Shown here: in pieces, positions 11,601-22,340 of the stretch
Layout of the letters: each line of letters opens with the position of its first letter
How positions within the stretch are numbered: position 1 is the stretch's first letter
Origin: Perkinsus olseni
Taxonomy: Eukaryota; Perkinsozoa; Perkinsida
Length of the DNA: 41,523 nucleotides
Direction: 5' to 3'
Assembly: GCA_013115125.1 (NCBI GenBank)
Contig: JABANN010000298.1
Span: 1-41,523, forward strand
Program-made: the position numbers and the translations under genes
The notes under the pieces: model-generated
Told to the model about the DNA's origin: nothing
Database searches by the model: none
The model's input: only the letters and a program-made list of their open reading frames with translations

Positions 11601-13602
11601 TACTGTTGGCCACGTCAGCTGGCGATGCTGGTGCAGCCGGCACTATGCAGGTATGGCGACTCTATCTGTCGGAAGTCCTCAGTTGTGATCGTCTAGTGAC
11701 GACCCCCAACCCTCGCGTTGTCAGACAGATGCAAGTCCCGCGAGTGACCAAGTGCAGTGTGCGTGATTTGACCATGGATCTACCCCTCACTGACCTGGCC
11801 TCCCCTGATCGTTATGATGGCAAGTTCGTAGGCAAGAGGCTTCCCTTCGAACCACCCATGCCTGTGAACATCCCTCCGCCACCACCGGTCGATAATGACA
11901 CCAGTATCCTGTGGGTGCGGGAAGACTGTGGTTCGGCTATTGATGGCAGCAGTGGTTCTCCGGCTAAGGGCCACGCTCGCAAGGGTAGCGCATGTTGCCT
12001 CTCTACCTTGCAGGGCCTTGAATTGGATATGAAGGCTCTCCCTGGTGAGGTGACGGCTGCTGGTCGAAGCTCTTCTAAGAGTATGCGCGTAACCCCTCTA
12101 CGGTGGGCTCCCAATAGAGAGTGCCTGTTCGTCGTCATGCAGGATGCCAAGCATCAGTTGACGAGGGTGTGCGCGGCCGACGTCAGCCTGCACTGCGACC
12201 AATGGACGACCCTACTGGAGTTTGGTGATGAGGCGGTACCCTTCTCTCAATGCCACTTCTACCCGTTTATGTTTTCCCCAGTGACGAGTACCTCTACTGA
12301 GCCTGACCTCTTCGTCATGGCTGTGCATAGAGCTAGTCAGAAGGGCGGAGTGTTCTTCATACAGAACCCTACAACAGCATGGCAGTTCGTCAGAGAAGTT
12401 GACGTATTGCAGGAGCCCGAGTTCTTCGATGCGTCCTGCGAGGTCGAGATACTGTATCACCACTCGAAGGCCCCTGGCCAGCAGCAACAGGTCTGTACCT
12501 TCTTCATAGTGCACACCAACGACCACGGTACTTCAGTCCGGGTCATTGCGGACCCTCAGAGACCCACTGTGGAGATCTCTAAGCCAAAGGCGTTGAAGTC
12601 GCTCGAAGGCCCCGACGGCTCGTCAGCTCCTCGACCGGTGCCGCTCTACGTTTATGCTGCCCGTCGCCTTTCTGTGAACACTTGGCCGGTAGAAGTGTTC
12701 ATGGCATGGTTGGAGAAACCTGGTTACTTGGTCGTAGCCCATCTCCCCTTGGCTGACGGCAAGTGGACAGAGGTGTCCCGAACTAAGGTATCATCGTCGG
12801 CCAACGCCTTGGTGCCGATCTACCTCCCCTACTATCAAGAGCCTCTACTGTTGGTGCAGAACTCAAGCGAAGGGACTGTTGATTTGGTCCGACCCCATTG
12901 TGTTGAGAGCGCCGGTGGGCGTGTGAACTCCGCACGTTTCCTGATGAGGTACCGATTAGGTCCAGACACAGAGGGATTGTCTTTGGTTGACATCACGGCA
13001 GATAGTCCACTGCAGTGGCTGCCGCAGACCGGGGGACAGGTTATTTCCAATAGGCCCAGCTACGACCGCCATCCCTTGCCGTGTGAGAGGGTAGGGCCGA
13101 AGCGCAAACACGAATGTAGACTCTCGGTCAATGCCGCTACATTAAGTAAAAGGCGACGGAAGGAGGGTGGTACGAATGATGATGACGACCACCGTGGAGA
13201 TACCGGAGATCATGGTCGTGGACACCATAAGAGAGATAGGAGAAGTGAACCATATGAGGATGAGGGCCGATGGGCTGCTCATAGGAGGTAGCACCGTGAA
13301 GGGTGCTGGAGGGGGCTGTGTTAGATGTGCCGTTGCTTCAGTCGATCCCGATCTAGTGGGAGGCATCGTGAAGAGCATCATCATCATAGCAGTAGGGAGA
13401 GGGGTGATGATGGATACCGTCGTTCCGCTAGTCGTCGGACCAGCAGCCACGATAGGTAGTACCACCATCCGACCAATCCCGCACGAGAAGCGCTGTCGTT
13501 TTCAGGCTCAAGTCCGGCCGTGGGTCCGGTGAAGGCCGAAGATCGACTGAGCGTGGTGGTGGTCGGTCGGGTCGACGCCACTATAGCTCTCAGAGACGAT
13601 GA
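8618..13602 (+). CDS. giant KH-RRM-KH protein with duplicated C-terminal module
   Basis: Seven exons with matching phases: 8618-8768, 9062-9219, 9269-9451, 9546-9665, 9980-13287, 13342-13455 and 13506-13602, about 1376 residues. The first KH domain (about 38-103) has its GRNG loop formed exactly across the first splice (LIIG|RNGERISGIQ). A poly-Pro segment follows, then an RRM (about 190-275) with ELFIRNLP and GEAYVLFET as RNP2 and RNP1. A second KH-like region has a GPSG loop (about 285-375), followed by more poly-Pro. Then come two related blocks of about 300 residues (see the repeat entry). The C-terminus is Arg/Ser/His-rich (SRSRSSGRHREEHHHHSSRE) and ends SGRRHYSSQRR. This looks like a nuclear single-stranded RNA-binding factor, plausibly in splicing or branch-point recognition, which is inference. 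Its start codon overlaps that of the divergent minus gene. Confidence 0.85.
11424..13060 (+). repeat. second half and copy boundary of a protein-level internal duplication
   Basis: Within the giant RNA-binding protein, two blocks repeat the same landmarks in the same order. Block A (about residues 482-800; DNA about 10810-11770) has CTPLRWSNEKEPFVILQ, AIHRPTGAGRVFQV and VYLPYLPEPLLLA. Block B (about 905-1210; DNA about 12080-13000) has VTPLRWAPNRECLFVVMQ, AVHRASQKGGVFFI and IYLPYYQEPLLLV. The alternating hydrophobic strands suggest a beta-rich fold, perhaps a propeller. I know no named family with this signature. Confidence 0.6.
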
Positions 13603-13733
13603 AGATGATACAGTTTTATACGCCGCACGTGAAGTGGAGGCTCTTGCTATTATTTGTCCCTTTGTTAACCCAATATGGATGGGCTCGAGTTCTAGGGCGG
13701 CGGTGACGGTAACTTGGACTTATCAGCTTTGCG

Positions 13734-16028
13734 ATGAATGACGGTAGCATTTCGACTTCAAGCGAAGAAGCCGAGGCTCTTAGCGGGAGGCCAGGCGGCA
13801 AACCTGGAGGGTATCGCCGGCCCCCGAGCCCTGTAGAGAGGTTGGACTGCTATGAGACAGCTTTGACTGGCCCTGATAAGGAGAGATTTGTCGAGGCTGT
13901 CAGGGGCAAGGCTGTGGGGAAAATCTGGAAGATAGTGTACGAAGAGGGGGTGGTCGCCTCTTCCGATAGGGTCGTCTCATCTGCCAGATACGATCCGCTG
14001 TCGGACACCATGAATGCTTTGAGGTCTCTAGACAACAGGGATGATATAAGATATGCCGAACTGAAGGACCAGCTTCGACTCCAGGCCAAAACTGTGCGTA
14101 TGTATTTCGCTGACTTGAGGCGCCGTATTGTGGATGCTCGCGGGAAGGGAGAGACGGAGGCCCTTCAGCTGTTGGATGGCCGACTAGAGGTTGTCTTCGG
14201 CGACCTTGAGAGGTGACGTGTCTGACTTTCCTTACTGTTAGGGACGAAAGTGTTTCGTTCGCAGATACGTTGGAACCTTCGTCGATGCCGGCCATCTCAA
14301 CCTAGCCATCGAGCATTACGAGCGATGCCTGCTTTTCCTCGGCTCCCATCGGTCCCCTGCGGTGGGGCTCCTGTCCATAACAGCTGGCTTGCAGCATCGA
14401 AGGCTAGCTAAAGTCTGTTATGATCTTCTCCGCGGTGACTCCGAGCCCGAGCATCTCGTCTCCAAAATAAAGAGCACTGGTAGGCACTTGACGGAGGTTC
14501 CCGATCGCGCTCGCCCCTTTGCAAAGGCGATCTTGAGCGAGTGCGTCGCAAGCCTCCGCGGAGAGTGCTTGAACCCAGAGCCGTTAAAGCTGGCGGGGCT
14601 GGTTATGGTGGACGAGCCCTCGAAGGCCTCCCCGGGTACTTGGCATTGGTTGGTGTTGTTGACTGCGGCTCTCACTCTATCTATGACTGGAGAGGAGCGC
14701 GGCCCCGTGAAATCGCTGATCTCGTCGATAGGAGCGGCGTTGGCGTTGGAGCCTGTCATGGAGGCCAGCCGCATATCGAAGTCGGCGTTGTGGTGCTCGC
14801 TCCTACTCTGCCTTGAGTTCATGGGTCCCCACTGGCATGGCGATGCTGATCTGGACGGCATTGTGGAGGCCCACTGCGCGAAGTATGCGGTTAGCGTGGC
14901 GGAGGAACCCTGGGAATCGACCGTTGACACGGACGTTTTTCGCAAGGGTTTAACTCCTGCTGAGCCTAGCGAAAATCAGAGCGCGACTATGGCGAGTAGG
15001 CTGGTCCAAATTTGTCTGCATCTTTCGACTAAGCGCAAAACCCGAGGAGTGCTGTCGATTCCGAAGGAGGTTGACATCAAGAGATGCTCAGAGCCCGTGG
15101 TGGAGCAGCGCCCGGAGAAGGCCAATATCAGGAGGGCTAGGAGTGCTGAGAGAAAGCATGCCGGACATAATGTACCCACCAACCATCGCAGCTCGACCGC
15201 AGTTCGACGGCGTACTGATAGATGGGTAGGATTAGAAGTTGTAGCGGCCGTCCTAGCAGTGTCTCTCTTTCTTTCAGGGGAACCTGCTCTCGGAGGACAG
15301 CTCCAACGGGGATTCCGCGAACACACACACGTCCGAGGTGCGGTCCCACAGGCGTGGTGAAGAGGAGAAACAGCCTCGGACGGACTACAAGCCCCTCATC
15401 CTCATCGATGGGCCCAATGTAGCCAACAGGCATGGTGGTCAGCAGTTCACGTGCAAAGGACTGCAGATCTGCGTTGACTACTACACCTCTAGAGGTCATG
15501 AGGTGAGAATCCAACCGCCGACTTGTCGCGTGGGAATTTCCTTCTCGGCTCTTCGCAGGTTATGGTGTTCCTCCCGGACTACCTGGTCAATCGCAATGAG
15601 CTGTTTAGACTGCGTAATGCACAGAAGATGAAAGTTCAGACAGTGCACGGCATCAAGGCAGCTCCCACACACATACCAGTTGACAACATTGGTATTCTAC
15701 TCAAGCTACAGACTCAAGGACGTCTGGCGCTGACTCCGTCCAAGGTAAGGCGGCCTTCGCGGGTTGGACCACTGAGGATTTTGGTTGTGTTTTTTGCGAT
15801 CAGGACTATGACGACTCCTACTGTCTACAGTATGCTCTGAAGAAAGACGCTGTAATAGTCTCCAACGACATGTATCGTGATTGGGTGAAGAAGCAGCCTT
15901 CGTGGAAAAAGTCCGAATCAATCCAGTGGCTGCGCACACACGTTGTCAGCTACACGTTCGTGAAGGACGAATTCATGCCCAATCCCGACTTCGCGATGCC
16001 ACCCCCGCGGGCTGAGCCGCCAGTGTGA
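13734..16028 (+). CDS. EST1/SMG-like helical domain fused to Regnase-type NYN nuclease
   Basis: Five exons: 13734-14189 (donor 14190 or 14193), 14242-15225, 15278-15502, 15559-15744 and 15804-16028, about 691 residues. The N-terminal half is helical and carries the EST1/SMG5-7 signature: RRYVGTFVDAGHLNLAIEHY, then SPAVGLLSITAGLQHRRLAK and VCYDLLRG. In known family members this 14-3-3-like/TPR module binds UPF1 or telomerase partners. After a basic linker, the C-terminus is an NYN ribonuclease of the Zc3h12a (Regnase) type. LILIDGPNVANRHGG holds Asp524, DYDDSY at 618-623 holds Asp620 and Asp621, and IVSNDMYRDW holds Asp639; FVKDEFMPNPDF matches the family end. All four expected acidic residues are present, so it should be an active endonuclease. 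The likely role is mRNA decay. Confidence 0.85.
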
Positions 16029-16579
16029 GATACCTCTGTGGCGAGATACGTCTTAAAATAGTGATGGGAAGCAAAGCTCCGAAGTCTTTGACCTCAAGAA
16101 CGATAGCAAGAAGCGATTTGCACGGTTCTAGTTTACTACTGTGGTAAAGTCTCTGCTCTGGCTGGAGAGCCTGCGGCGATTCTACTACCACATCTGATAA
16201 CAGTGTATGAGAGGGGAACTGCATGGTCGAATGTGTCAGGCGGTTGAATCAGCTATGGATAATGCTGATTGCGACCAGTAATGATGTCGTATAACATTTC
16301 ATATCTTTTCGTCATTTTCACAGTAAAACTAGCTAATCGTCGAACCTGTCTTGAAGGTGTTGTAGCTGTCAGTACTCTCATATCGATATACACCGGTAAA
16401 ACTCGTGTTGCGCTGGCCCAAGTGGTCAATAGTGGGGAGACCTGTGACGGCGGGCAGATACATAAAATATTCGCATTGACACACTCACCGGTGCCAAGAG
16501 GACTCCCTCTACATGGAGAATCACAACGCAAGACGTGCAAGACAAGAGTAACATTGGTAGAGTACGTTGGTAGTTACGT
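16029..16579. other. convergent intergenic region, no gene seen
   Basis: About 550 nt between the stop of the EST1-NYN gene (plus) and the stop of URB1 (minus). It is AT-richer than the flanking exons. Overlapping open frames on both strands have no family motifs or coherent splice sites. Probably the two 3' untranslated regions. Confidence 0.5.
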
Positions 16580-19500
16580 TCAAGCAGAGCACATAGCCAT
16601 ACGCATCAGCGTCTCCGCATCCGTCACAACTTCTTCTGGTGCATCATCCGGCCACGTGGGGAGGTCCTCGACTTCGGGTAGTCTACTCATAACGTCCAGG
16701 GATTCGGTAGGCAATCTCAAAAGAGCTCGCTTGTTACCACGCAACAGGATGGAGGCGATCGCAATACGCGACTTCCAGGTAAGCCCTGCGCAACGCGAGG
16801 CAGCGCGCGCGAAGTTGATGGCCTGAGGTCTGCTACACCCGCTAAGGGACAACAGGGCGGCTTCCAACTCGCTGCCGATCTCCGATGATGTTGTAGACAA
16901 AGTTTTTATCGACGCCGATGCTGTCTTCAATAAGGACGCATCGGTAGGTCTCTGGGCCAGCATGCGGAGTACGCAGCTCGGACTGAGCTGCATGCCGTCC
17001 AGCTTCTTCACGAGTCTCGGAGGAGCCCATCGAATATACCGGAGGAGAACAGTGGAAGCGACTGAGTCCAGTAAGGGTGCATCTGCAAGGTCGAAGTAGA
17101 GGTCGAGGAGGCCGACTAAAGTGGAGCGTGGCGGTAGCCTTGAGAGGAGAATGTTGGCGATCTTCAAAGCGGTGGAGCGCAGAGTTGGTAGCTGATTGAA
17201 GTCGAGTAGAATAGGAGGCTCAGCTCTGGACAGCCTTACGTGAGCCTTATCTCGGAGCAAGTTGTAACACCATTCCACTACGGCATGGTTCTTAACGAAC
17301 TTCACCAGAGCTGCGGGTCTCGATGAGTAGAACGTTATGATGTTCAATACCTTGCGAGTGAGAGATACCGATCAACCGTAACAGCTACACTTACAATGTC
17401 AAGAGCGAGGCACTCTAACTGGACATCCGTTTGCGTTATGTCTGCGGTGAGAGCCATGAGAGCCTCAGGGACCCGACGCTTTCCCAACGGTCCGGTGACG
17501 GTATCTACCAAGAAGACTCCTGCATCGAGACCGTGACCTGTATGGCGTCCTCACCTGGCGTGATGTAGTCCGGATGAGTCGCTGTCGAGAGGACCTGTAA
17601 TATCCAGCGCCGGTGGTGAGTGCAATTGGTGACACTCTTCGAGTAGAACAAGTCGAACCAAAGCGGCACATCTGCTGCATCGAGGGAGGGCCTGGGGGAG
17701 GAGACAGCGTTGATTGAGAAGGGGCAATCCTCAGGCCTACCTAGCCAGCAAGGCGTGGCAGACTTCCTCATACTCCGGTGACTCTGGTCGTACCACTACG
17801 GCGGACATCTGTGCCACAGCATGGGCTAATACCGATGGCGAGGGCTCATCTGTCGACTCAGGCAGTGCATTGAGGTAGGCATGCAGGAGGAAGAGCACCT
17901 GGAGACAGAGAAAACTCCTCTCGCCGGAGGCTGCGCAGCGGTACCTCGTGGGCGTCTCTGAACCCCAGGCGGATGCCGCTCTGATCACGGCCTTGGACCT
18001 TCAATTCGAGACACCCGACGATGCGCCCGAGGGCATCCCGGGAGAGATCTCGCACAATCTTGTCTCTACTCGAGGTAGCCACCACCAGGGCGCCGAGAGC
18101 CCGGCCGCCAGAGCAGATCTCGGTGACGAGGGAGTCCAACTCCGCGGCAGGGGTGTAATTTTGCCAGTCCTCGTCGGTAGTGGTAGCATCAGCCCTCCTC
18201 AAGCGACCGGCAGTAAAGACCGTGAAGGCATCTATATCCAGTGACTCGGACTGCTCGGAGCTTGCGATAGACAGGCTGAGGGTACGAGACATTACAGCTT
18301 TGACGGAGAACGGCTGAGAACTTACTTGTTATCTAACAGGACGGCTGGCGCTGGAAGCCTGTGACACTCCTTGGCAACGGCTCTGGGTATGCGGGAATCC
18401 GGGCGATACTCAGCTTTCCGAGAGAGCTCATGCACACACGCAAATTCGAGGATGACTTTCAGTAGAGCCTGGTCGTTCTCTGACCGACTCAGGCCCCAAA
18501 GGCCGACGAGTCGCTGTAGAAGCTGCGCGTAACCCTCACAGGGGGCGTACGGGACTGCGAGGAGCACGGCGGCTTTGTCACGAAGCATCGTGTCCGACAG
18601 AACGGGGATGACCTCGCTGTACCAGTACTGGCTAACGCTGTCCTTGACTTCCGCTTGCCGAGCCAGCTGGGTGGCAGCAGCAACCGCCGTAGACGGGGAT
18701 ACACGACCGGATTTCACATATTCTTCCACGGTGGCCCGTGGCAGCGTGGTCGTCTCCAGGATCCTCTGCTGCATTCCCTCATCCAGGCCCTTTTCGAGGA
18801 GGTCCAGACGGCCCATATCAATCCACCACTGTGTTAGACTAGGGTCACTCTCGGCCAGGACAGTAGCAGTGTCCAAAGAGGAAAGGTCCAGCAGCCCCTG
18901 CGGCAAACGTGGGAGTATGCCTTGGGGTAGTCGAGCAATTCCAGCCCCTATTGGGCCGAACTTGTCCGCCAGTACCGAGGCCCTCTCGGCATCACCGTTG
19001 TTGACCAGTGCGCAGCAGACAGCTAAGACACAGCGTTGGAAGCGCTGCTCGCCCCACTTCCTTCTCAGCTTCTTCGGCTTGTGCAGCAGGTAGAGGGCTG
19101 TCTCTACGGCGACAGCGCTACGGTAGTGACAGATGTGGACGAACACCCCGGGCGTCAGCATCCAGAGTAGACCATGGCGGAAGGTCTCAGCATCGATGCT
19201 GGCAATGGCCGCCAATAGGGAACTGTTCTTCGTGAGGACCGCGTCAAGGCCGGGTACTTCCGCTCGGCTGGCAGGAACGGAAGAGAGCACCTCGAGAGCC
19301 GAGGCGCACTGCCCTTCGTAGGCCAACTCGTCTACTACGGCAGCTAGCAGCGTTGGCGTCTGAGCGGCAGTTTCCAAATCAGCCTGATGGTTCGAGGGAC
19401 GGGCGAGGAGACTCTCCAATGGGTCGGTCGCAGAGGATGGGCTGCTGATGGCGGCGTTAACGTTACCATCCTTCGGCCGTTGGGATAGGTACAACTCCGT

Positions 19501-22097
19501 CAGTAAATCGCTCTGGCCGTCGTACTTCTTGAGGAGGCCCTCCCACTTCTCCAGAGATGCATCGCCAGACCTTGCGAGGTTCAAAACAACATCAGCAATG
19601 CAACAGCTGCCCGCAGGAGGTGGAGGATTCCCAGTAAGAGCCTGCTTGACGAAGTCCGATACCGAGGTGTCTACAGGTAGTAGTGGATGCTGAGCCAGTT
19701 GGTGTAAGACTGCGATGACCCAGAGCTTCTCATCCCTGGTCGGCAAATTCCCCCACCGCCTGGCCTCTGTCATGGTCGTGAACAGCCCCGTGTCGAAGAG
19801 GCTCTGGCAGAACTCTTCCTCTGCCCCGATGTCGACCAGATGCCTCATCCATGCGAGTTTACTCTTCCCTAGAGGGAAGCTAGCCAGCACCCTCGTGGTC
19901 ATCGGCAGCAAGACCGCTCGCTGGACTGGCTCCTCGCACTCGATAAGAGCTCTGCCCCAATCAAATTTGCACTGGAGGAATCGACCAGGTAAAGCCGATT
20001 GGTAGGCGCAGATGCACTGAGACCAGGCTAGAAGGTAGGGCGCGCTGGTAGAGGTACTCGGAGGTTTGGCGTTGAGGATGGTCTGCATGTCTGGGAGGTA
20101 CCCGGCCACTGCGTTCAGAACCTGCGACGAGCAATTCCAGCGACGGCTGCTGCAGTGCATTCCCCTACCTTAGTATCCCTAACGTTGTTCCTAGCAACCC
20201 TCTTCAAGGCCGCTGATACGAGACCGAGCGCGGCACTGCGTACTAACGCTTTTCCATCGCCAGAGAACAGCAGCCCTGCAGTGAGCTCCGATCGGTTGAG
20301 GCACGCAGGCAGATAGGGCGGTCCGCAGGGCGTCGGGTCATCTAATAGCTCGACGGCGGATGCAACGGCCGCCAGCCATCGCAGAGATGAGGTCGGCGCT
20401 AGTGCTAGAGAACACTTCTCCGCTACATCATGCCAGAGATCTGCCGACTTATGCGCAGCGAGGGTTTCCGCCAATATATTTGTCTGGGAATCGCAAGGAG
20501 GCTTGATTGCTGCTAGAGCCGAGCCAAGGCCGTCCATGTCGCCAGCCCAAAGATCGCTGTCCGTGGCGATGGACGTCCACAGGTTCTCGGCCGCATCCAG
20601 GACTGATTCCTCTGTGGCTTCGACGACCACTCGGGATAGACGGGGCAGGAAGAATTCCTGGTTCGTAAAGAGACGACTCTTGCGCGACTGAGAGGCGATA
20701 TTAACGGGGGGTCGCAGCTCGCGTTGGAGGCTTACCTTGGAGTTGGCCAGGAAGTCTCCGAGCCCTTCCAGCACAGCAACCTCAGCTTCCCGCATCCTCT
20801 CCAGAGCATGGCCAGTGTCTCTGGGACTGCTGCCCTCTCGGCCTCGCTGCTGTGGAGCAACACATCCCTCGCAGCCACTCCCTGCTAAGGCACGGCCAAG
20901 AAACGGCCGCCACATCTGAACAACAACAGACGACCCTGAACAGCCGGATACGGTTGGGAGCGATTTACCGGATGTAAGACGAGCTGAGCTGCGAGATCCT
21001 TATTGGTCTCAGCTGCCTTCAAGATGGCTACTGTGAGGAGGAGTCCCTGCTCTCTGACCGTGTCTCCTTCGGCCTGCAAAGTTACATAGAACACGAAGGT
21101 GGTAAACAAACTGACTACCGTGACTCGACGGCGCCCTAGCAGTCTCGAGAGGGCCTTCCATCCATGCTCGATCGTATCATTAGCAGCAGTGCCCTTGGCG
21201 TCGCGTGTAACAGTCCAATTGGCCACAGCGGTGCTGGTTTGAAGAGCCACTCGAGGAGAGAATGAGAAGAGCCCTGATGATAAAGGCAGATGCTTCCAAT
21301 AAACGGGAGGCTACTAGGTACCCCTGAGGAGCCTGAGGGCACCTATGAGGGCCCAGTCTCTGGAGGTGTTCAGCACAGCGAAGAGGCATCGCGACATGAA
21401 CATCGTAGACGAGTTGAGGACGCCTCTACACACAGCATTGCCAGCGGTCGAGGAGCTCGGAAATCTCTCATCGACGCAGCCCAGCAGCACCCATCCTGAA
21501 GGGTACGACGATTGCGTGCCGAAGCGGGCGTCAGCGGTGGGGGACTACCTAGCAGCTCAACCAGGAAGAGGGTGGTTGTGCTTAGAGTGCGGCCATCCGA
21601 TTGACGCTTCCTATCAGCCAAGGCGAAGAGCTCCCCGCACGCCGGGGATAAAGCAATGTAGCGAGCTGAGAAACAGCACAGCAAGGTAACGAGGGTTCGG
21701 GTCGAACGAGGGGAGTACTGAGTGCAGCATAGTCTCCCTGGCGGCAGCGGTATACTGCGGTCTTCAGAGCAGCGCATGCCTCCTCCTCCGTCCCCTGCAG
21801 CTCCGCGATGAATCTGTGGACCTGACCCAGACCAGTACCGCACATTGAATAGGCTAGTAGACGGCTTTACCTGCTTCTGCTGAGTCCCCATTGCCGCAGC
21901 ACTAGCGGTGAGAGCTGAGTCCTGCACGGGACCATCATCTCCATCGTCATCATTCATATGGGAGAGTGCCCATGCTGCAGCCTCTTCCTGAAAAGCGGAG
22001 ACTGCACACATCCCACATGTCAGCAGCGGTAGTCTACCACTCCATCCGCTACTCGTGGAGGTCCATCTACAGATCGCTTCCGCTTGGGAGATGCCAT
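16580..22097 (-). CDS. URB1: URB1/Npa1, nucleolar pre-ribosomal-associated protein 1
   Basis: A large helical-repeat protein read on the minus strand from ATG 22097. The first exon has a nuclear localisation signal (MASPKRKRSVDGPP), spliced to EEAAAWALSHMNDDDGDDG. Family landmarks follow in order: VTRDAKG; EFFLPRLSRVVVEA; ALVRSAALGLVSAALKRVAR; AVAGYLPDMQTIL; YQSALPGRFLQCKFDWGRAL; and, in the NopRA1 region, SPEYEEVCHALLAR and ADVPLWFDLFYSKSV with RRWILQVL. The last exon (17347-16580) ends in a run of helices. In yeast and human this protein is a scaffold for early 60S ribosome assembly in the nucleolus. The largest exon spans about 20160-18322; other introns are about 45-60 nt. Identity is by motif order from memory of the family. 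The exon joins around 21250-21850 and 17360-17860 are approximate. Confidence 0.85.
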
Positions 22098-22340
22098 CAC
22101 AAGCAGACTCGGGAAGGACTACTGAACGCCAGTCTCTGTAAATCTCCGATTTTAGCGTATTCTCGACACTTCAGCTCAACATCAACTTTTCGAGGGAAAC
22201 CGGCACTCAATGTCACAGAGGCCACATTAACGTCACTCAGCGTGAGTTGAATCGGCAGGTAGGTCGCCTCGAAGGTTCTGGATATCCAACTGAATGCTTT
22301 CGACCTGAACAGGCAGAACTTATTATCTCCACCCATGCTG

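Noticed and set aside
13167-13532. Long plus frame over the C-terminus of the KH-RRM gene
   Set aside because: It is an out-of-frame reading of the Arg/Ser/His codon repeats; two short introns restore a coherent RS-rich tail in the main frame.
18575-20005. Several plus-strand frames opposite URB1
   Set aside because: They are antisense shadows of the 18322-20160 minus-strand exon, which carries the family landmarks.
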